Shown: positions 51,459 to 60,355 of the stretch, in pieces
Numbering within the stretch: position 1 is the first letter of the stretch
How the letters are laid out: the number at the start of each line of letters is the position of its first letter
Made by a program: the position numbers and the translations under genes
Assembly (NCBI RefSeq): GCF_041505935.1
Contig: NZ_CP140110.1
Reading direction: 5' to 3' (one strand)
From: Fervidobacterium_A thailandense
Lineage (GTDB): Bacteria > Thermotogota > Thermotogae > Thermotogales > Fervidobacteriaceae
Length of the DNA: 64,000 bases
Notes under the pieces: model-generated
What the model was told of the DNA's origin: nothing
The model's database searches: none
What the model saw: only the letters and a program-made list of their open reading frames with translations

Positions 51459-52347
51459 CCTGTCAAAAGTAACAAACTAATTAAGAAGAATTTCAAGTGT
51501 CCTTGGTTCTTGCTTTATTCGATTTACCAAGTACACTAACATCCTCCCTATTAGCATCCACTCTATCCATACTTTCACGTCTTCCCACTTTTTCCGCTCA
51601 AAATTTATCTTCATCTTCAGCTGCTGAATAAATTTCTCTATTTTCCACCTGTGCATGTATATACTCCCTATCAACGGCCTTTTAGTAAATTCTTTTCCCG
51701 CTTTCCCCCTGGGCCTTATGTACCCTTCTGTTTTCCTTACGAACTCAGCTTCGGCATATCCTCTGTCGGCTATTACTTTTCCCCTTATTCCTTCGATTAG
51801 TTTTTCAGCTACTCGTACGTCCCTTTGGTCGCTTATTGCAAAAGCTATTAACTCTTCCCTTCGGATGTCTATTACCAGATGGAGCTTCTCGTTCTTTTTT
51901 AGCCTTGTGCTTTCTATAGCCACGATACTCCCGATCAGTTTTTTAACGAGCCCGGATAGTTTCTCTTTGTCTATTTTCTTCATTCGATAACTTATTGTCT
52001 GTATCGATGGGAGTTTTTCATCGAAAATTACTTGCTTAGCTTTTATTTTCCTGTATAGTTCTCTAATCGAGCGTGATTGGAGGAAGTGGAAAATGATCAA
52101 GAGTTTGAGAAAGAGGACATCGCCATACTTGCGAAGATACATACGTTTAGAAGGTTTACAAACGATACTTGCGATAGACTCGAGAATATCGTTAGGGATA
52201 TTGAAAGAGACAGTAATGAGTTGAGCTCCTTCATTCATGAGCTACACCTCCGAAGAAGAGTAACTAATAGAATGTTATTTGGTGTAGCTCGTTTTTTCAA
52301 GTATCATTCCTAACTTACTTTGGACAGGGTGATTTTCTATCCTAAAG
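51438..52347 (-). mobile_element. Third insertion sequence (about 910 bp)
   Basis: Terminal inverted repeats of about 35 bp: both ends begin CTTTAGGATAGAAAAT and continue with CACCCTGTC and AAAGTAA with small differences. A 3-bp GCA on each side (51435-51437, 52348-52350) may be the target duplication. It carries one IS4/IS5-like transposase. Compact size and the altered first catalytic residue suggest an inactive or non-autonomous copy. Confidence 0.8.
51477..52238 (-). CDS. IS4/IS5-like transposase with altered first catalytic residue
   Basis: 253 residues. The DDE core is recognised by VIADRGYAEAEFV (second Asp) and MHRWKIEKFIQQLK (Glu). At the usual first position (consensus D-S/G-T) this copy reads AIESTRL, with Glu in place of Asp. 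ATG 52238 has SD GGAGGTG. No internal stop or frameshift. Confidence 0.8.
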   Translation of the reverse strand: MNEGAQLITVSFNIPNDILESIASIVCKPSKRMYLRKYGDVLFLKLLIIFHFLQSRSIRELYRKIKAKQVIFDEKLPSIQTISYRMKKIDKEKLSGLVKKLIGSIVAIESTRLKKNEKLHLVIDIRREELIAFAISDQRDVRVAEKLIEGIRGKVIADRGYAEAEFVRKTEGYIRPRGKAGKEFTKRPLIGSIYMHRWKIEKFIQQLKMKINFERKKWEDVKVWIEWMLIGRMLVYLVNRIKQEPRTLEILLN

Positions 52348-52392
52348 GCATCTTCAAATTTATGGGAATTTTTTGGTCAAGGACTTGCGCGG

Positions 52393-52420
52393 TTGACCGG
52401 GTGGGGATAGGGTTTATAAT
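52393..52420 (+). promoter_or_regulatory. Promoter upstream of 52485
   Basis: TTGACC (52393-52398), a 16-bp spacer and TATAAT (52415-52420). Confidence 0.75.
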
Positions 52421-52484
52421 TTTTTTGACGAGACTCGTCACGAGAGGATTATCTTATCAAAGTTATCCGAGGAGTGTTGTGGGG

Positions 52485-53129
52485 ATGCCAGTCGGTTGGC
52501 TCGTGGTCTTCATAATCGTGTTAGGATTGTCTGAAGTGATGCTTATCTATGTGTTGCGGGTAATCAGACGAAAGCGCTACGAAGCTAATTCGAGGTTTTT
52601 CGAAGCACGCGGATACAGGAGTGTTACTCGGGGAAGTAGTATCTACAAACAGCTTCTCAAGAGGGTGAGTAATGCTTTGGGTGTTGCATCCACCCTGCCC
52701 TTTTTTGGACTCCTTGTCGAGTTTGAGGATGGAGAATATTTTTTCGAGCTTGTTGCACCTTCACGGTATTCGACGACGTATTTTTACGGTATCATTTTGA
52801 ATGTGCGGTCTGAACTTGCGAGTCTTCCTGATTTCAAGGTCCGCAAGATGAGTGTTTTGGGAAAGCTCTTCGGACGTCTCCGAAAATCTTCGAAGGAGCC
52901 ACTTCTTAGTGAGTTCAGCATAACACCGGTTGACTTACTTGATAGATTGCCGAATAGATACGAATTCGTTGAGTTCGTGCGTAATCACGAAAGATTGGAG
53001 ATTGTAAAAGACGGGGAGCAACTTATCGTAGCTGAGAAGCTTGAGAGGAAATTGCCCCCCGAAGAGATGTACCAAAAAGCCGTTGGGTTTACTGAGATAA
53101 AGAAGCAACTTGTCTCTTTACTATCGTGA
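52485..53129 (+). CDS. Membrane-anchored protein of unknown function
   Basis: 214 residues: one N-terminal membrane helix (GWLVVFIIVLGLSEVMLIYVL) then a basic cytoplasmic-type domain (RRKRYEANSRFFEARGYRSV ... VEFEDGEYFFELVAP ... LLDRLPNRYEFVEFVRNHERLEIVKDGEQLIV). No family recognised. ATG 52485 is chosen because it follows the promoter by about 60 bp and has a G-rich SD. Confidence 0.6.
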   Translation: MPVGWLVVFIIVLGLSEVMLIYVLRVIRRKRYEANSRFFEARGYRSVTRGSSIYKQLLKRVSNALGVASTLPFFGLLVEFEDGEYFFELVAPSRYSTTYFYGIILNVRSELASLPDFKVRKMSVLGKLFGRLRKSSKEPLLSEFSITPVDLLDRLPNRYEFVEFVRNHERLEIVKDGEQLIVAEKLERKLPPEEMYQKAVGFTEIKKQLVSLLS

Positions 53130-53157
53130 GACTTTCTGCATTGAATTGCTTCTGAGA

Positions 53158-53166
53158 TGGTATAAT
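53158..53166 (+). promoter_or_regulatory. Extended -10 element of nfnAB
   Basis: TGG-TATAAT (hexamer 53161-53166); the -35 is weak. It lies 38 bp before the nfnA ATG. Confidence 0.65.
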
Positions 53167-53203
53167 CTCAGTTGAGTGTGCGGATAAGTGGGAGGTTTGG
53201 TGG

Positions 53204-54061
53204 ATGGAGTTTCCGGAGAATACGATTGTAAGAAAGAGAAGATTTGCGCCAAAGCTGTACGAGTTCTGGATTAGGAATTCGCTCGTTTCCAGGAAGGCTA
53301 AGCCTGGTCAGTTCGTGATCGTGCGCACATCCGAGCGTGGAGAGAGGATCCCGTTGACGATTGTTGACACCAGGCCGGGAGAGTTCAGACTCGTGGTGAA
53401 GGCCGTTGGAAAGTCCACGTATGAGCTGTGCATGAAAAACGAGGGTGACGTTTTAGCCGACGTTGTTGGACCTCTGGGTAAACCGAGTGAGGTAAGAAAC
53501 TACGGTAACGTACTGGTACTCGGTGGTGGGGTTGGTATCGCGGCCGTTTTGCCCATAGCGAGGGCTTTGAAGGAGGAGGGAAACAAGCTAACGGTCATCC
53601 TTGGAGCGCGTACTATTGATGAATTGATTTTGAGGGATGAATTTGGCTTTTGCGACGAACTCTTGTTGACAACGGACGATGGATCACTCGGAATCAAAGG
53701 TACAGTTGTGGATGCGATGCGGGAATTGGTGAAGGAGAAAAAGTTTGACGTAGCTTGGGCCGTTGGTCCAGCGGTGATGATGAAATTTGCCAGTTACGTA
53801 GCCAAGGAGCACAACTTTCCAATTTGGGTTTCGCTCAATTCTATAATGGTCGACGGCACCGGGATGTGCGGTGGTTGTAGGGTGACTTTGAAGGATGAGA
53901 AAGGTAGCAAAATAGAGTACACATGCGTGGATGGTCCGGAGTTCGATGGTCGATTCGTCGATTGGGATGTGTTCATGAACAGGCTAACCCAGTACCGTGA
54001 ACAGGAAAGATTGGCACTCGAAAAATTCCTGGCCGAGGTTGGTGACGTGTCGTGGCTGTAA
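53204..54061 (+). CDS. nfnA: NADH-dependent ferredoxin:NADP+ oxidoreductase, subunit A
   Basis: 285 residues. FAD/NAD-binding ferredoxin-reductase fold: RIPLTIVDT (FAD), VLVLGGGVGIAAVLPIARAL (nucleotide), AVGPAVMMKF, and C-terminal [2Fe-2S] ligands DGTGMCGGC plus YTCVDGPE (Asp218, Cys222, Cys225, Cys241). In T. maritima the NfnAB enzyme bifurcates electrons from NADPH to ferredoxin and NAD+. GTG of nfnB overlaps its 3' end by 10 bp. SD GGGAGG before ATG 53204. Confidence 0.9.
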   Translation: MEFPENTIVRKRRFAPKLYEFWIRNSLVSRKAKPGQFVIVRTSERGERIPLTIVDTRPGEFRLVVKAVGKSTYELCMKNEGDVLADVVGPLGKPSEVRNYGNVLVLGGGVGIAAVLPIARALKEEGNKLTVILGARTIDELILRDEFGFCDELLLTTDDGSLGIKGTVVDAMRELVKEKKFDVAWAVGPAVMMKFASYVAKEHNFPIWVSLNSIMVDGTGMCGGCRVTLKDEKGSKIEYTCVDGPEFDGRFVDWDVFMNRLTQYREQERLALEKFLAEVGDVSWL

Positions 54062-55446
54062 AAAATCGTGTACCCGTCCTTGAGCGTCCGGTTGAGGAGC
54101 GAATCAAGAGCTTTGAGGAGGTTGCACTCGGTTACACCGAGGAACTCGCGGTGGAGGAAGCCAAGCGTTGTCTTCAGTGCAAGGTGCCTACGTGTGTCGA
54201 GGGCTGTCCGGTTGGAATAGATATTCCAAGGTTCATCAAACAGATCGCAGAACGTAATTTCGAGGGGGCTTTCAAAACAGTTAAATCGTTCAATTACCTT
54301 CCCGCGATATGCGGAAGGGTCTGTCCACAAGAGACACAATGCGAAGGAACCTGCGTGCTGAACAAGATAGGTAAGCCGGTAAATATAGGTGCGTTGGAAC
54401 GGTTCGTTGCCGATTGGGCATACAAGGAAGGTTTGGAAGCGCAAGATGGAGCTGATGTAAAAATTCAAGAAGCACGCGATAAAAAAATCGCCGTTGTAGG
54501 TTCGGGACCTGCGGGATTAACGGTCTCGTCTGAGCTCGGAAGACTGGGATTCCAGGTGGAGATTTTCGAAACGTTGCACGAACTTGGTGGGGTGTTGGTT
54601 TACGGTATTCCCGAGTTCCGCCTTCCAAAGGAGATAGTTAAGAAAGAGATTTCCGATTTGAAGAATCTGAACATTGTGTTGCACAAAAACACCCCTGTCG
54701 GTTATGCGATAGACCCGCGTGAGCTACTTGAAACCTACGATGCCGTGTTCATCGGAGTTGGGGCCGGAACCCCGAAGTTCATGGGTATTGAGGGAACGGA
54801 CTTGAACGGTGTATATTCCGCAAACGAATTTCTAACGCGCATAAACCTGATGCGTGCTTACAAGTTTCCCGAGTACGATACACCGGTTTACGTTGGAAAA
54901 CGAGTAGCTGTTATCGGTGGTGGAAACACCGCTATGGATGTTGCAAGGAGTGCTTTGAGGCTCGGTGCAGAGGTTTACCTTGTGTATAGGAGAACGGAAG
55001 CGGAGATGCCGGCAAGACGCGCGGAGATTGAGCATGCGAAAGAGGAAGGTATAAAGTTCATGTTGTTGACCAACCCGGTGCGTTACATCGGTGATTCGAA
55101 TGGACGCGTCGTTGCCGTGGAGTGTATTAAGATGACTCTTGGTGAGCCCGACGAAAGTGGAAGGAGAAAACCCGTACCGATGCCCGGGAGTAATTTTATC
55201 CTCGAGGTGGACACCGTTGTCGAAGCGATCGGCACGGAGGCAAACAGGTTCCTGCTGAGTCAGTTCCCGGGTTTGGAGACGAGCAAGTACGGCTACGTAG
55301 TTGTCAACGAATGGGGCCAGACGAGCATTCCAAAGGTCTTTGCCGGTGGTGATATCGTCACCGGTTCGGCCACCGTCATCTCCGCGATGGGGGCAGGAAA
55401 ACGCGCCGCACAAGGTATTACGCGATATTTGCTCGAGAGCGTTTAA
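54052..55446 (+). CDS. nfnB: NADH-dependent ferredoxin:NADP+ oxidoreductase, subunit B
   Basis: 464 residues, glutamate-synthase-small-subunit-like. N-terminal Fe-S ligands (CLQCKVPTCVEGCPVGIDIP; CGRVCPQETQCEGTC), FAD-binding VVGSGPAGLTVSSELGRLG, NADP-binding VIGGGNTAMDVARSALRLGAEV, and C-terminal VFAGGDIVTGSATVISAMGAGKRAA. Together with NfnA it balances NAD, NADP and ferredoxin pools. SudBA-type sulfide dehydrogenase is the close alternative, but the pair and order fit Nfn. Confidence 0.9.
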   Translation: MAVKNRVPVLERPVEERIKSFEEVALGYTEELAVEEAKRCLQCKVPTCVEGCPVGIDIPRFIKQIAERNFEGAFKTVKSFNYLPAICGRVCPQETQCEGTCVLNKIGKPVNIGALERFVADWAYKEGLEAQDGADVKIQEARDKKIAVVGSGPAGLTVSSELGRLGFQVEIFETLHELGGVLVYGIPEFRLPKEIVKKEISDLKNLNIVLHKNTPVGYAIDPRELLETYDAVFIGVGAGTPKFMGIEGTDLNGVYSANEFLTRINLMRAYKFPEYDTPVYVGKRVAVIGGGNTAMDVARSALRLGAEVYLVYRRTEAEMPARRAEIEHAKEEGIKFMLLTNPVRYIGDSNGRVVAVECIKMTLGEPDESGRRKPVPMPGSNFILEVDTVVEAIGTEANRFLLSQFPGLETSKYGYVVVNEWGQTSIPKVFAGGDIVTGSATVISAMGAGKRAAQGITRYLLESV

Positions 55447-56243
55447 ATATATACATCCTTTTTGGTGTAGTAAACTATCGAAAATCCCAGCGAGAGCGCA
55501 TAGATTAGCACAACGATGAGAAAACCACCCGTGTTGAAATCGGCACCTTTTATCAGCTCCGCAGGATCGAACACACCGAAAGGAGTTAAGACTTGTAAAT
55601 ACCTGTATTTTTCGTACACCCGTGCGATCAACGAAATTGCGTAGAAAAACCCGAGTGCGAAGAACGTTCCCGTGTCGGCTGTTGAGCGTTTTCTCGCCAC
55701 AACTGAGAAGATTATTCCAACCGCACTCATGAAGATGTGCACAGCCCAGAATGAAAGGACCAGTTTCCAGAATAAGCTGATATCGAAAGGCTTGACCTTA
55801 TATTTGTTGAACATACCTAAAAGAGCTACGGTAATGGTCAGGTCGAAAAGTAGTAAATAAACAGTAGTGGCCGTAAATTTTTGAAACACGTAACTCTCCC
55901 GTCTGATCGGTCTTGCAAAGAGAAACTCGATCGTTTTGTCGTTTTCCTCCTTTACAAACATACTCGAGGACAGCCGCGCGGGATAGAACGTGGCAAAGAG
56001 AAAAACCCATATCTGTCCTTGCATCGCAAAGAAGTGAAGAATATCACTAAAATCGATTTTGTCCACACCAAACAGCTTCAAAAAGGCTTTGGGGAGTAGT
56101 TGCAACTTTGAGGAGAAGAGACCATCATCACCGGCAATAGATGGGAAAAAGGCAAAGTACATCCACTGAATGAGTACGATGAACGCGGTCCACAAGAGGA
56201 ACGATTTGAAGTTACGTTTCAATTCCCATCTCAGCAATTGCAT
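55443..56243 (-). CDS. ABC-2-type transporter permease
   Basis: About 266 residues with six predicted membrane helices and no ATPase domain. The sequence KEENDKTIEFLFARPIRRESYVFQKF matches the ABC-2 permease 'KExGTxExLLxxPISR' region. ATG 56243 or 56246 follows SD GGGAGG. It is paired with the ATPase gene 16 bp upstream; substrate unknown. Confidence 0.85.
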   Translation of the reverse strand: MQLLRWELKRNFKSFLLWTAFIVLIQWMYFAFFPSIAGDDGLFSSKLQLLPKAFLKLFGVDKIDFSDILHFFAMQGQIWVFLFATFYPARLSSSMFVKEENDKTIEFLFARPIRRESYVFQKFTATTVYLLLFDLTITVALLGMFNKYKVKPFDISLFWKLVLSFWAVHIFMSAVGIIFSVVARKRSTADTGTFFALGFFYAISLIARVYEKYRYLQVLTPFGVFDPAELIKGADFNTGGFLIVVLIYALSLGFSIVYYTKKDVYI

Positions 56244-56259
56244 CATCACGCCTCCCATG

Positions 56260-57147
56260 TTAGTTGGCTCTGTAAAGGTTTTCGAAAACATCCTCGAGTG
56301 AGAGGTCCGTTACGGAAATGTCCTGGAAATCGATGGAATTCAGAAGATGAACGAGCCGCTTTTGCGAACCTTTGAAGTATATGACAACGGTTGAATTTTC
56401 GAGAATCAATTCAACTACCTCGGGAAAATCTGCTTTTACCCTTGAGAGCTGCTCAACCTGCTCGGTGCTCAGGTCGACTACGATTTTCTTCATGGATTTA
56501 TCGAACGTTGGGGGAGTTACGATACGACCGTCTTTTATGAACACTACCCTATCACAGAGCTTCTCCACCTCACCCAGAACGTGTGAGGAGAGGAGCACAC
56601 CAACACCACTTGCTCTGAGTTCCCTGAGGATGTTGTAGAGTTTCTTCTGGATAACCGGATCGAGCGAGTTCGTAGGTTCATCAAGGATGAGTAGCCTCGG
56701 TTTGTGAGCAAGCGCTTGGATTATGGAAACCTTCTTCTTGTTTCCCAGCGAGAGTTCTTCAAACTTTTTGTCAAGCTGGACGTCAAACATTTTGCACAAG
56801 TATTCGCAGTACTCCGCATCGAAGTCTTCGTAAAAGCTTGTATAGAATTCCAGTATCCGTCGTACGGTGACGTCAGCGTAATAGTTAACTTCCCCCGGCA
56901 CGTATCCAACGTATCGGAGCAAGCGGTGAACGTTACGTCTGTTAACCTCCTCGCCAAACAAAAACACCTTTCCGCTGTCCGGCTTGAGGAATCCCATAAC
57001 CGTTCGCATAGTCGTGGTCTTGCCCGAACCGTTAGGTCCGACGAAACCGACGATTTCTCCGGGAGAAACTGTAATGGATACCTTATCTATCGCGAGCCTT
57101 TTACCGTAGTACTTGGTCAAATTTTTCGTTTCTAACAGAAAACTCAA
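56260..57147 (-). CDS. ABC transporter ATPase (ABC-2 export type)
   Basis: 295 residues: Walker A GPNGSGKTTT, signature LSLGNKKKVS, Walker B LLILDEPTNSLDP, switch LLSSHVLGEVEKLCDRVVFIKDG, and a C-terminal regulatory extension. TTG 57147 has SD GGAGGTGG; upstream codons are not needed. Confidence 0.9.
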   Translation of the reverse strand: MSFLLETKNLTKYYGKRLAIDKVSITVSPGEIVGFVGPNGSGKTTTMRTVMGFLKPDSGKVFLFGEEVNRRNVHRLLRYVGYVPGEVNYYADVTVRRILEFYTSFYEDFDAEYCEYLCKMFDVQLDKKFEELSLGNKKKVSIIQALAHKPRLLILDEPTNSLDPVIQKKLYNILRELRASGVGVLLSSHVLGEVEKLCDRVVFIKDGRIVTPPTFDKSMKKIVVDLSTEQVEQLSRVKADFPEVVELILENSTVVIYFKGSQKRLVHLLNSIDFQDISVTDLSLEDVFENLYRAN

Positions 57148-57278
57148 AATCGCCACCTCCAAACCTATTGACGGTTCGCTCCCAATCCATTATACCACGC
57201 TCGACGCACAAATTTAGCACTACGAACAAATCGGTGGAATTAAACGACTTTTAACACCGAATTTTCATCCCGCAAATC

Positions 57279-57307
57279 TTGACAGTGAAAAACCACCGTG
57301 CTATAAT
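57279..57307 (+). promoter_or_regulatory. Perfect consensus promoter of the tRNA array
   Basis: TTGACA (57279-57284), exactly 17 bp, TATAAT (57302-57307), 19 bp before the first tRNA. Confidence 0.9.
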
Positions 57308-57326
57308 AACTCACGGTCACTTATGG

Positions 57327-57403
57327 CGGGGCGTAGCGCAGATGGCGAGCGCGCCGGTCTTGGGAACCGGAGGTCGCTGGTTCAAGTCCAGTCGCCCCGA
57401 CCA
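57327..57403 (+). tRNA. tRNA-Pro (anticodon TGG)
   Basis: 77 nt, acceptor CGGGGCG/CGCCCCG, loop CTTGGGA, encoded CCA. Confidence 0.95.
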
Positions 57404-57408
57404 CGGGT

Positions 57409-57485
<77 letters not shown>

Positions 57486-57507
57486 AAACCGGAAGTCCAA
57501 CGAGGCT

Positions 57508-57584
57508 GCGGCCGTAGCTCAACTGGATAGAGCATCGGACTTCTAATCCGAGGGTTGTGGGTTCGACTCCCGCCGGCCGCGCCA
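57508..57584 (+). tRNA. tRNA-Arg (anticodon TCT)
   Basis: 77 nt, acceptor GCGGCCG/CGGCCGC, loop CTTCTAA, encoded CCA. Confidence 0.95.
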
Positions 57585-57618
57585 AGAGTGGAAAATTGAA
57601 TAGGTTCAGTATATACGT

Positions 57619-57695
57619 GGTGGCTATAGCTCAGTTGGCAGAGCGCCTGACTGTGGATCAGGTGGTCGAGGGTTCAAATCCCTCTAGCCACCCCA
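57619..57695 (+). tRNA. tRNA-His (anticodon GTG)
   Basis: 77 nt including the extra 5' G (G-1) opposite C73, the tRNA-His identity feature. Loop CTGTGGA, encoded CCA. Confidence 0.95.
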
Positions 57696-57717
57696 ATTTT
57701 TATATACCGATATGAGC

Positions 57718-57794
57718 GCGCTCGTAGCTCAACTGGATAGAGCGTCGGACTTCGGATCCGATGGTTGCGGGTTCAAGTCCTGCCGGGCGCGCCA
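57718..57794 (+). tRNA. tRNA-Arg (anticodon TCG)
   Basis: 77 nt, acceptor GCGCTCG/CGGGCGC with one G-T pair, loop CTTCGGA, encoded CCA. Last of five in the array; a clear terminator directly after it is not seen, so read-through into spoVS is possible. Confidence 0.95.
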
Positions 57795-57887
57795 GTTTTG
57801 CTAAGAATACCTTAGACTTCGCCATAGATTTGGGCATTCACACTAACATCCTTGAAGGCCAGTGGTCAGAGAAAGGGAGGTAGAACT

Positions 57888-58151
57888 ATGGAAGTACTAA
57901 AAGTTTCTTCAAAATCCAACCCTAACAAAGTTGCAGGTGCCCTCGCAGGTGTGATCAGGGAAAAAGGTAAAGCCGAGATCCAGGCAATCGGAGCAGGTGC
58001 GGTAAACCAGGCAGTTAAGGCTATCGCAATCGCGCGTGGTTACCTTGCACCAAGTGGATACGATTTGGTTTGCGTACCAGCGTTCACGGATGTGAACGTC
58101 GAAAATGAAACGAGAACGGCATTGAAGTTCATTGTGTTCCCAAGGGAGTAA
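57888..58151 (+). CDS. spoVS: SpoVS-family protein
   Basis: 87 residues, almost entirely the SpoVS (Alba-like) domain: MEVLKVSSKSNPNKVAGALAG, IQAIGAGAVNQAVKAIAIARGYL, DLVCVPAFTDV. In Bacillus it affects sporulation and septation; Thermotogota do not sporulate, so another nucleic-acid or regulatory role is likely. ATG 57888 has SD GGGAGG. It may share the tRNA-array transcript. Confidence 0.93.
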   Translation: MEVLKVSSKSNPNKVAGALAGVIREKGKAEIQAIGAGAVNQAVKAIAIARGYLAPSGYDLVCVPAFTDVNVENETRTALKFIVFPRE

Positions 58152-58170
58152 GGGGAGATAAGAGAAGTTA

Positions 58171-58209
58171 AAACGGGGCAAGCTCTGAAGCTTGCCCCGT
58201 TTGTTTTTT
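58171..58209 (+). terminator. Strong terminator after spoVS
   Basis: 14-bp stem (58171-58184 with 58189-58202), loop CTGA, then GTTTTTTC. It sits between convergent spoVS and the ABC permease gene. Confidence 0.92.
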
Positions 58210-58239
58210 CCTTTCCTTTTCCTGTTCTTACGTTGGACT

Positions 58240-59301
58240 TTATTTCCCTTTGCGCGACCTCCAGCCGTGCATAGCGAGTGCGAAAGCGATAACCGCGTAC
58301 GCGATGAATTCCCTGAAGAATTCTCCTATCTGAGGTTGGCCAAAAAGTCTGTTACCCGCACTCGGGGCAACGACGAAGAGCGCGTGGAAGAGGATAACTC
58401 CCAGGATAGCGTTCCAGATGTTGGCTTTCTTAACGGACGCTCCTCCAACAAGCAGCGCTGCGATGGAGAAGAGCCCTATTTGCTCGTGGCTGTTGTAGGT
58501 GTTGATAGTACCTATGTCTTGGAGGTAGATTACCTGTCCTATTGAAGCAAACACTGTGGAGAATATCACCGCTATTATCCTCGTTTTATCCACGTCTATA
58601 CCGGCAGTCCGGGCTATGTGCATGTCCTGACCAACCGCCTTGAAATCTTGACCGAGCTTTGTTTTGAGTAGGAAGGTGAGAAAGATACAAAGCCCAACGA
58701 CGAAGAGCAACGGTACGATGTAAATCGTTATGAATCCGATGTTCACCGTGAGCAAATCGTTCAGTGCACCATCGACGATACCGAACAAATCCACCGTGTT
58801 CCTCAACCCAACACCTTGCGGGAGTAGGAAGTCAGTCTTTCTAAAAGGTATTAACGAACCCACAAAGAAGAGGAAGATGAGCTGGTAAACACCGTTTGCG
58901 AAAAAGCCGAGTATCATGGAGGTGATCATTTCCCTACCTTTTGCCCTGTTCAGGGTTTTACCAACGATCCAACCGAGGAATATGGATATAACACTCGAAA
59001 TTACCATCGCAAGGAGTATACCTTTAAGTCCCGTGATTCCCCAGTCCACCACGAAGAAGAGAGCCGCCTGCGCCGCCATTGCACCCAGAACGATGGCAAA
59101 GTTCAATCCCAGACCAGCAACGACAGGAATTATTAACGCAAGAACAAGGAACGTGTTTCTGCTCAACCTTCTGACGATTTCGGATAAAAGGAAGAGTATC
59201 GGTATCTTCGCCACCAAGACGGCCAAGAACGTCAGGATGAAGAACGTGATCGGAACAGCGTTCGCTATGAGTATATCCTTCAGACTCATTCTCTTCTGCA
59301 T
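58240..59301 (-). CDS. BPD_transp_2 ABC permease (sugar/nucleoside-type importer)
   Basis: 353 residues, multiple membrane helices, with the permease coupling loop region GQDFKAVGQDMHIARTAGIDVDKTR and the ALLVGGASVKKANIWNAILG motif typical of RbsC/YufP-type permeases. Last gene of a four-gene importer operon whose binding protein is DUF3798-type. SD GGAGGCGAG before ATG 59301, 1 bp after the other permease. Confidence 0.88.
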   Translation of the reverse strand: MQKRMSLKDILIANAVPITFFILTFLAVLVAKIPILFLLSEIVRRLSRNTFLVLALIIPVVAGLGLNFAIVLGAMAAQAALFFVVDWGITGLKGILLAMVISSVISIFLGWIVGKTLNRAKGREMITSMILGFFANGVYQLIFLFFVGSLIPFRKTDFLLPQGVGLRNTVDLFGIVDGALNDLLTVNIGFITIYIVPLLFVVGLCIFLTFLLKTKLGQDFKAVGQDMHIARTAGIDVDKTRIIAVIFSTVFASIGQVIYLQDIGTINTYNSHEQIGLFSIAALLVGGASVKKANIWNAILGVILFHALFVVAPSAGNRLFGQPQIGEFFREFIAYAVIAFALAMHGWRSRKGK

Positions 59302-59302
59302 C

Positions 59303-60355
59303 TCAGCTCGCCTCCTTTGGAGTTCTCGTGAGTGCGTAGAGTATCATTCCGTTACTGACTATGAGTCTGAGCACTTCGGTGATGTCTCCACGCGTCACCT
59401 GACTCAACACAGGTAAGGAGACCGTCAGCAAGGTTTGGAAGAGTACCGTACCGAGCACCACGTTCGTTATCGTGGCTCTCTTGATGGACGCACCACCTAT
59501 CAGTATCGATGCCACCGCAGGGAAAGTCATAAAGAGTGGGGCTTGGTAGAGTTGGAGGAAACCGTAGCTCTGAGCGTAGACCAAGATTCCAACACCGGCA
59601 ATAACGGTTGAGAGTATCACCGCACTCCTTCGGGCCTTCTTTGGATTGACACCGGAACTGATCGCGTAGAGTTCGTTTTGACCCGTTAAATCTATCGCCA
59701 ATCCCGGTCGTGTTTTGAAGAAGAGCCACACTAAATAACAGCTCGCCGCGAAGAACAAAATAAGACCGGTCGGGAACGAGAAGTTCTTGCCGATTTGGAA
59801 CCTCAAAAAGTTGTTCAACGCTTTATCAAAATAGTTTTGGAGTGTGAGCGTGTACCTGAGTCCCTTTCCACCTATGGCCCAGATCATCTCCGGATTTGTG
59901 AACGGGAGCACGAGCCACATGATCGACATGAACGCCACTATCGAGTAACCTACGTACGTCTCCACCATCATTTCTTGGCCACGAACCTTGTCAAGAAGCC
60001 AAGCGTAAATCCATCCAAGAACGAGGTTTATCGCAACCGATATTACAACAGCAATCCAGAAACCTATTGGCCCAGCAATTTGATACTGCATAACGATGAG
60101 TCCACCCAAAAGTCCACCTATGATTCCCACGGGTAATCCAAAGTTCGGCCCTATGCCGGCTCTAATCGTTGGTAGCATTGCCAAAACCAGAACGCCGTTC
60201 ATACCGACCCTGACTATGGAGTCGCTGAGAAGTGCTGTCACCGAAACCTTCGTTGCCGCCGCGAGGATGAATAGACCAATTAGGAATAGGACAATTATCA
60301 GTGTCGGTATATCTACTCGCCTTATTGTTTCCTTGAGAGTCTCGAAATTAATCAT
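59303..60355 (-). CDS. BPD_transp_2 ABC permease, second subunit
   Basis: 350 residues with the same fold (TRPGLAIDLTGQNELYAISSGVNPKKARR; ASILIGGASIKRATITNVVLG). Paralogous to its neighbour, so the importer is probably a heterodimer. Overlaps the ATPase stop by 8 bp. Confidence 0.88.
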   Translation of the reverse strand: MINFETLKETIRRVDIPTLIIVLFLIGLFILAAATKVSVTALLSDSIVRVGMNGVLVLAMLPTIRAGIGPNFGLPVGIIGGLLGGLIVMQYQIAGPIGFWIAVVISVAINLVLGWIYAWLLDKVRGQEMMVETYVGYSIVAFMSIMWLVLPFTNPEMIWAIGGKGLRYTLTLQNYFDKALNNFLRFQIGKNFSFPTGLILFFAASCYLVWLFFKTRPGLAIDLTGQNELYAISSGVNPKKARRSAVILSTVIAGVGILVYAQSYGFLQLYQAPLFMTFPAVASILIGGASIKRATITNVVLGTVLFQTLLTVSLPVLSQVTRGDITEVLRLIVSNGMILYALTRTPKEAS

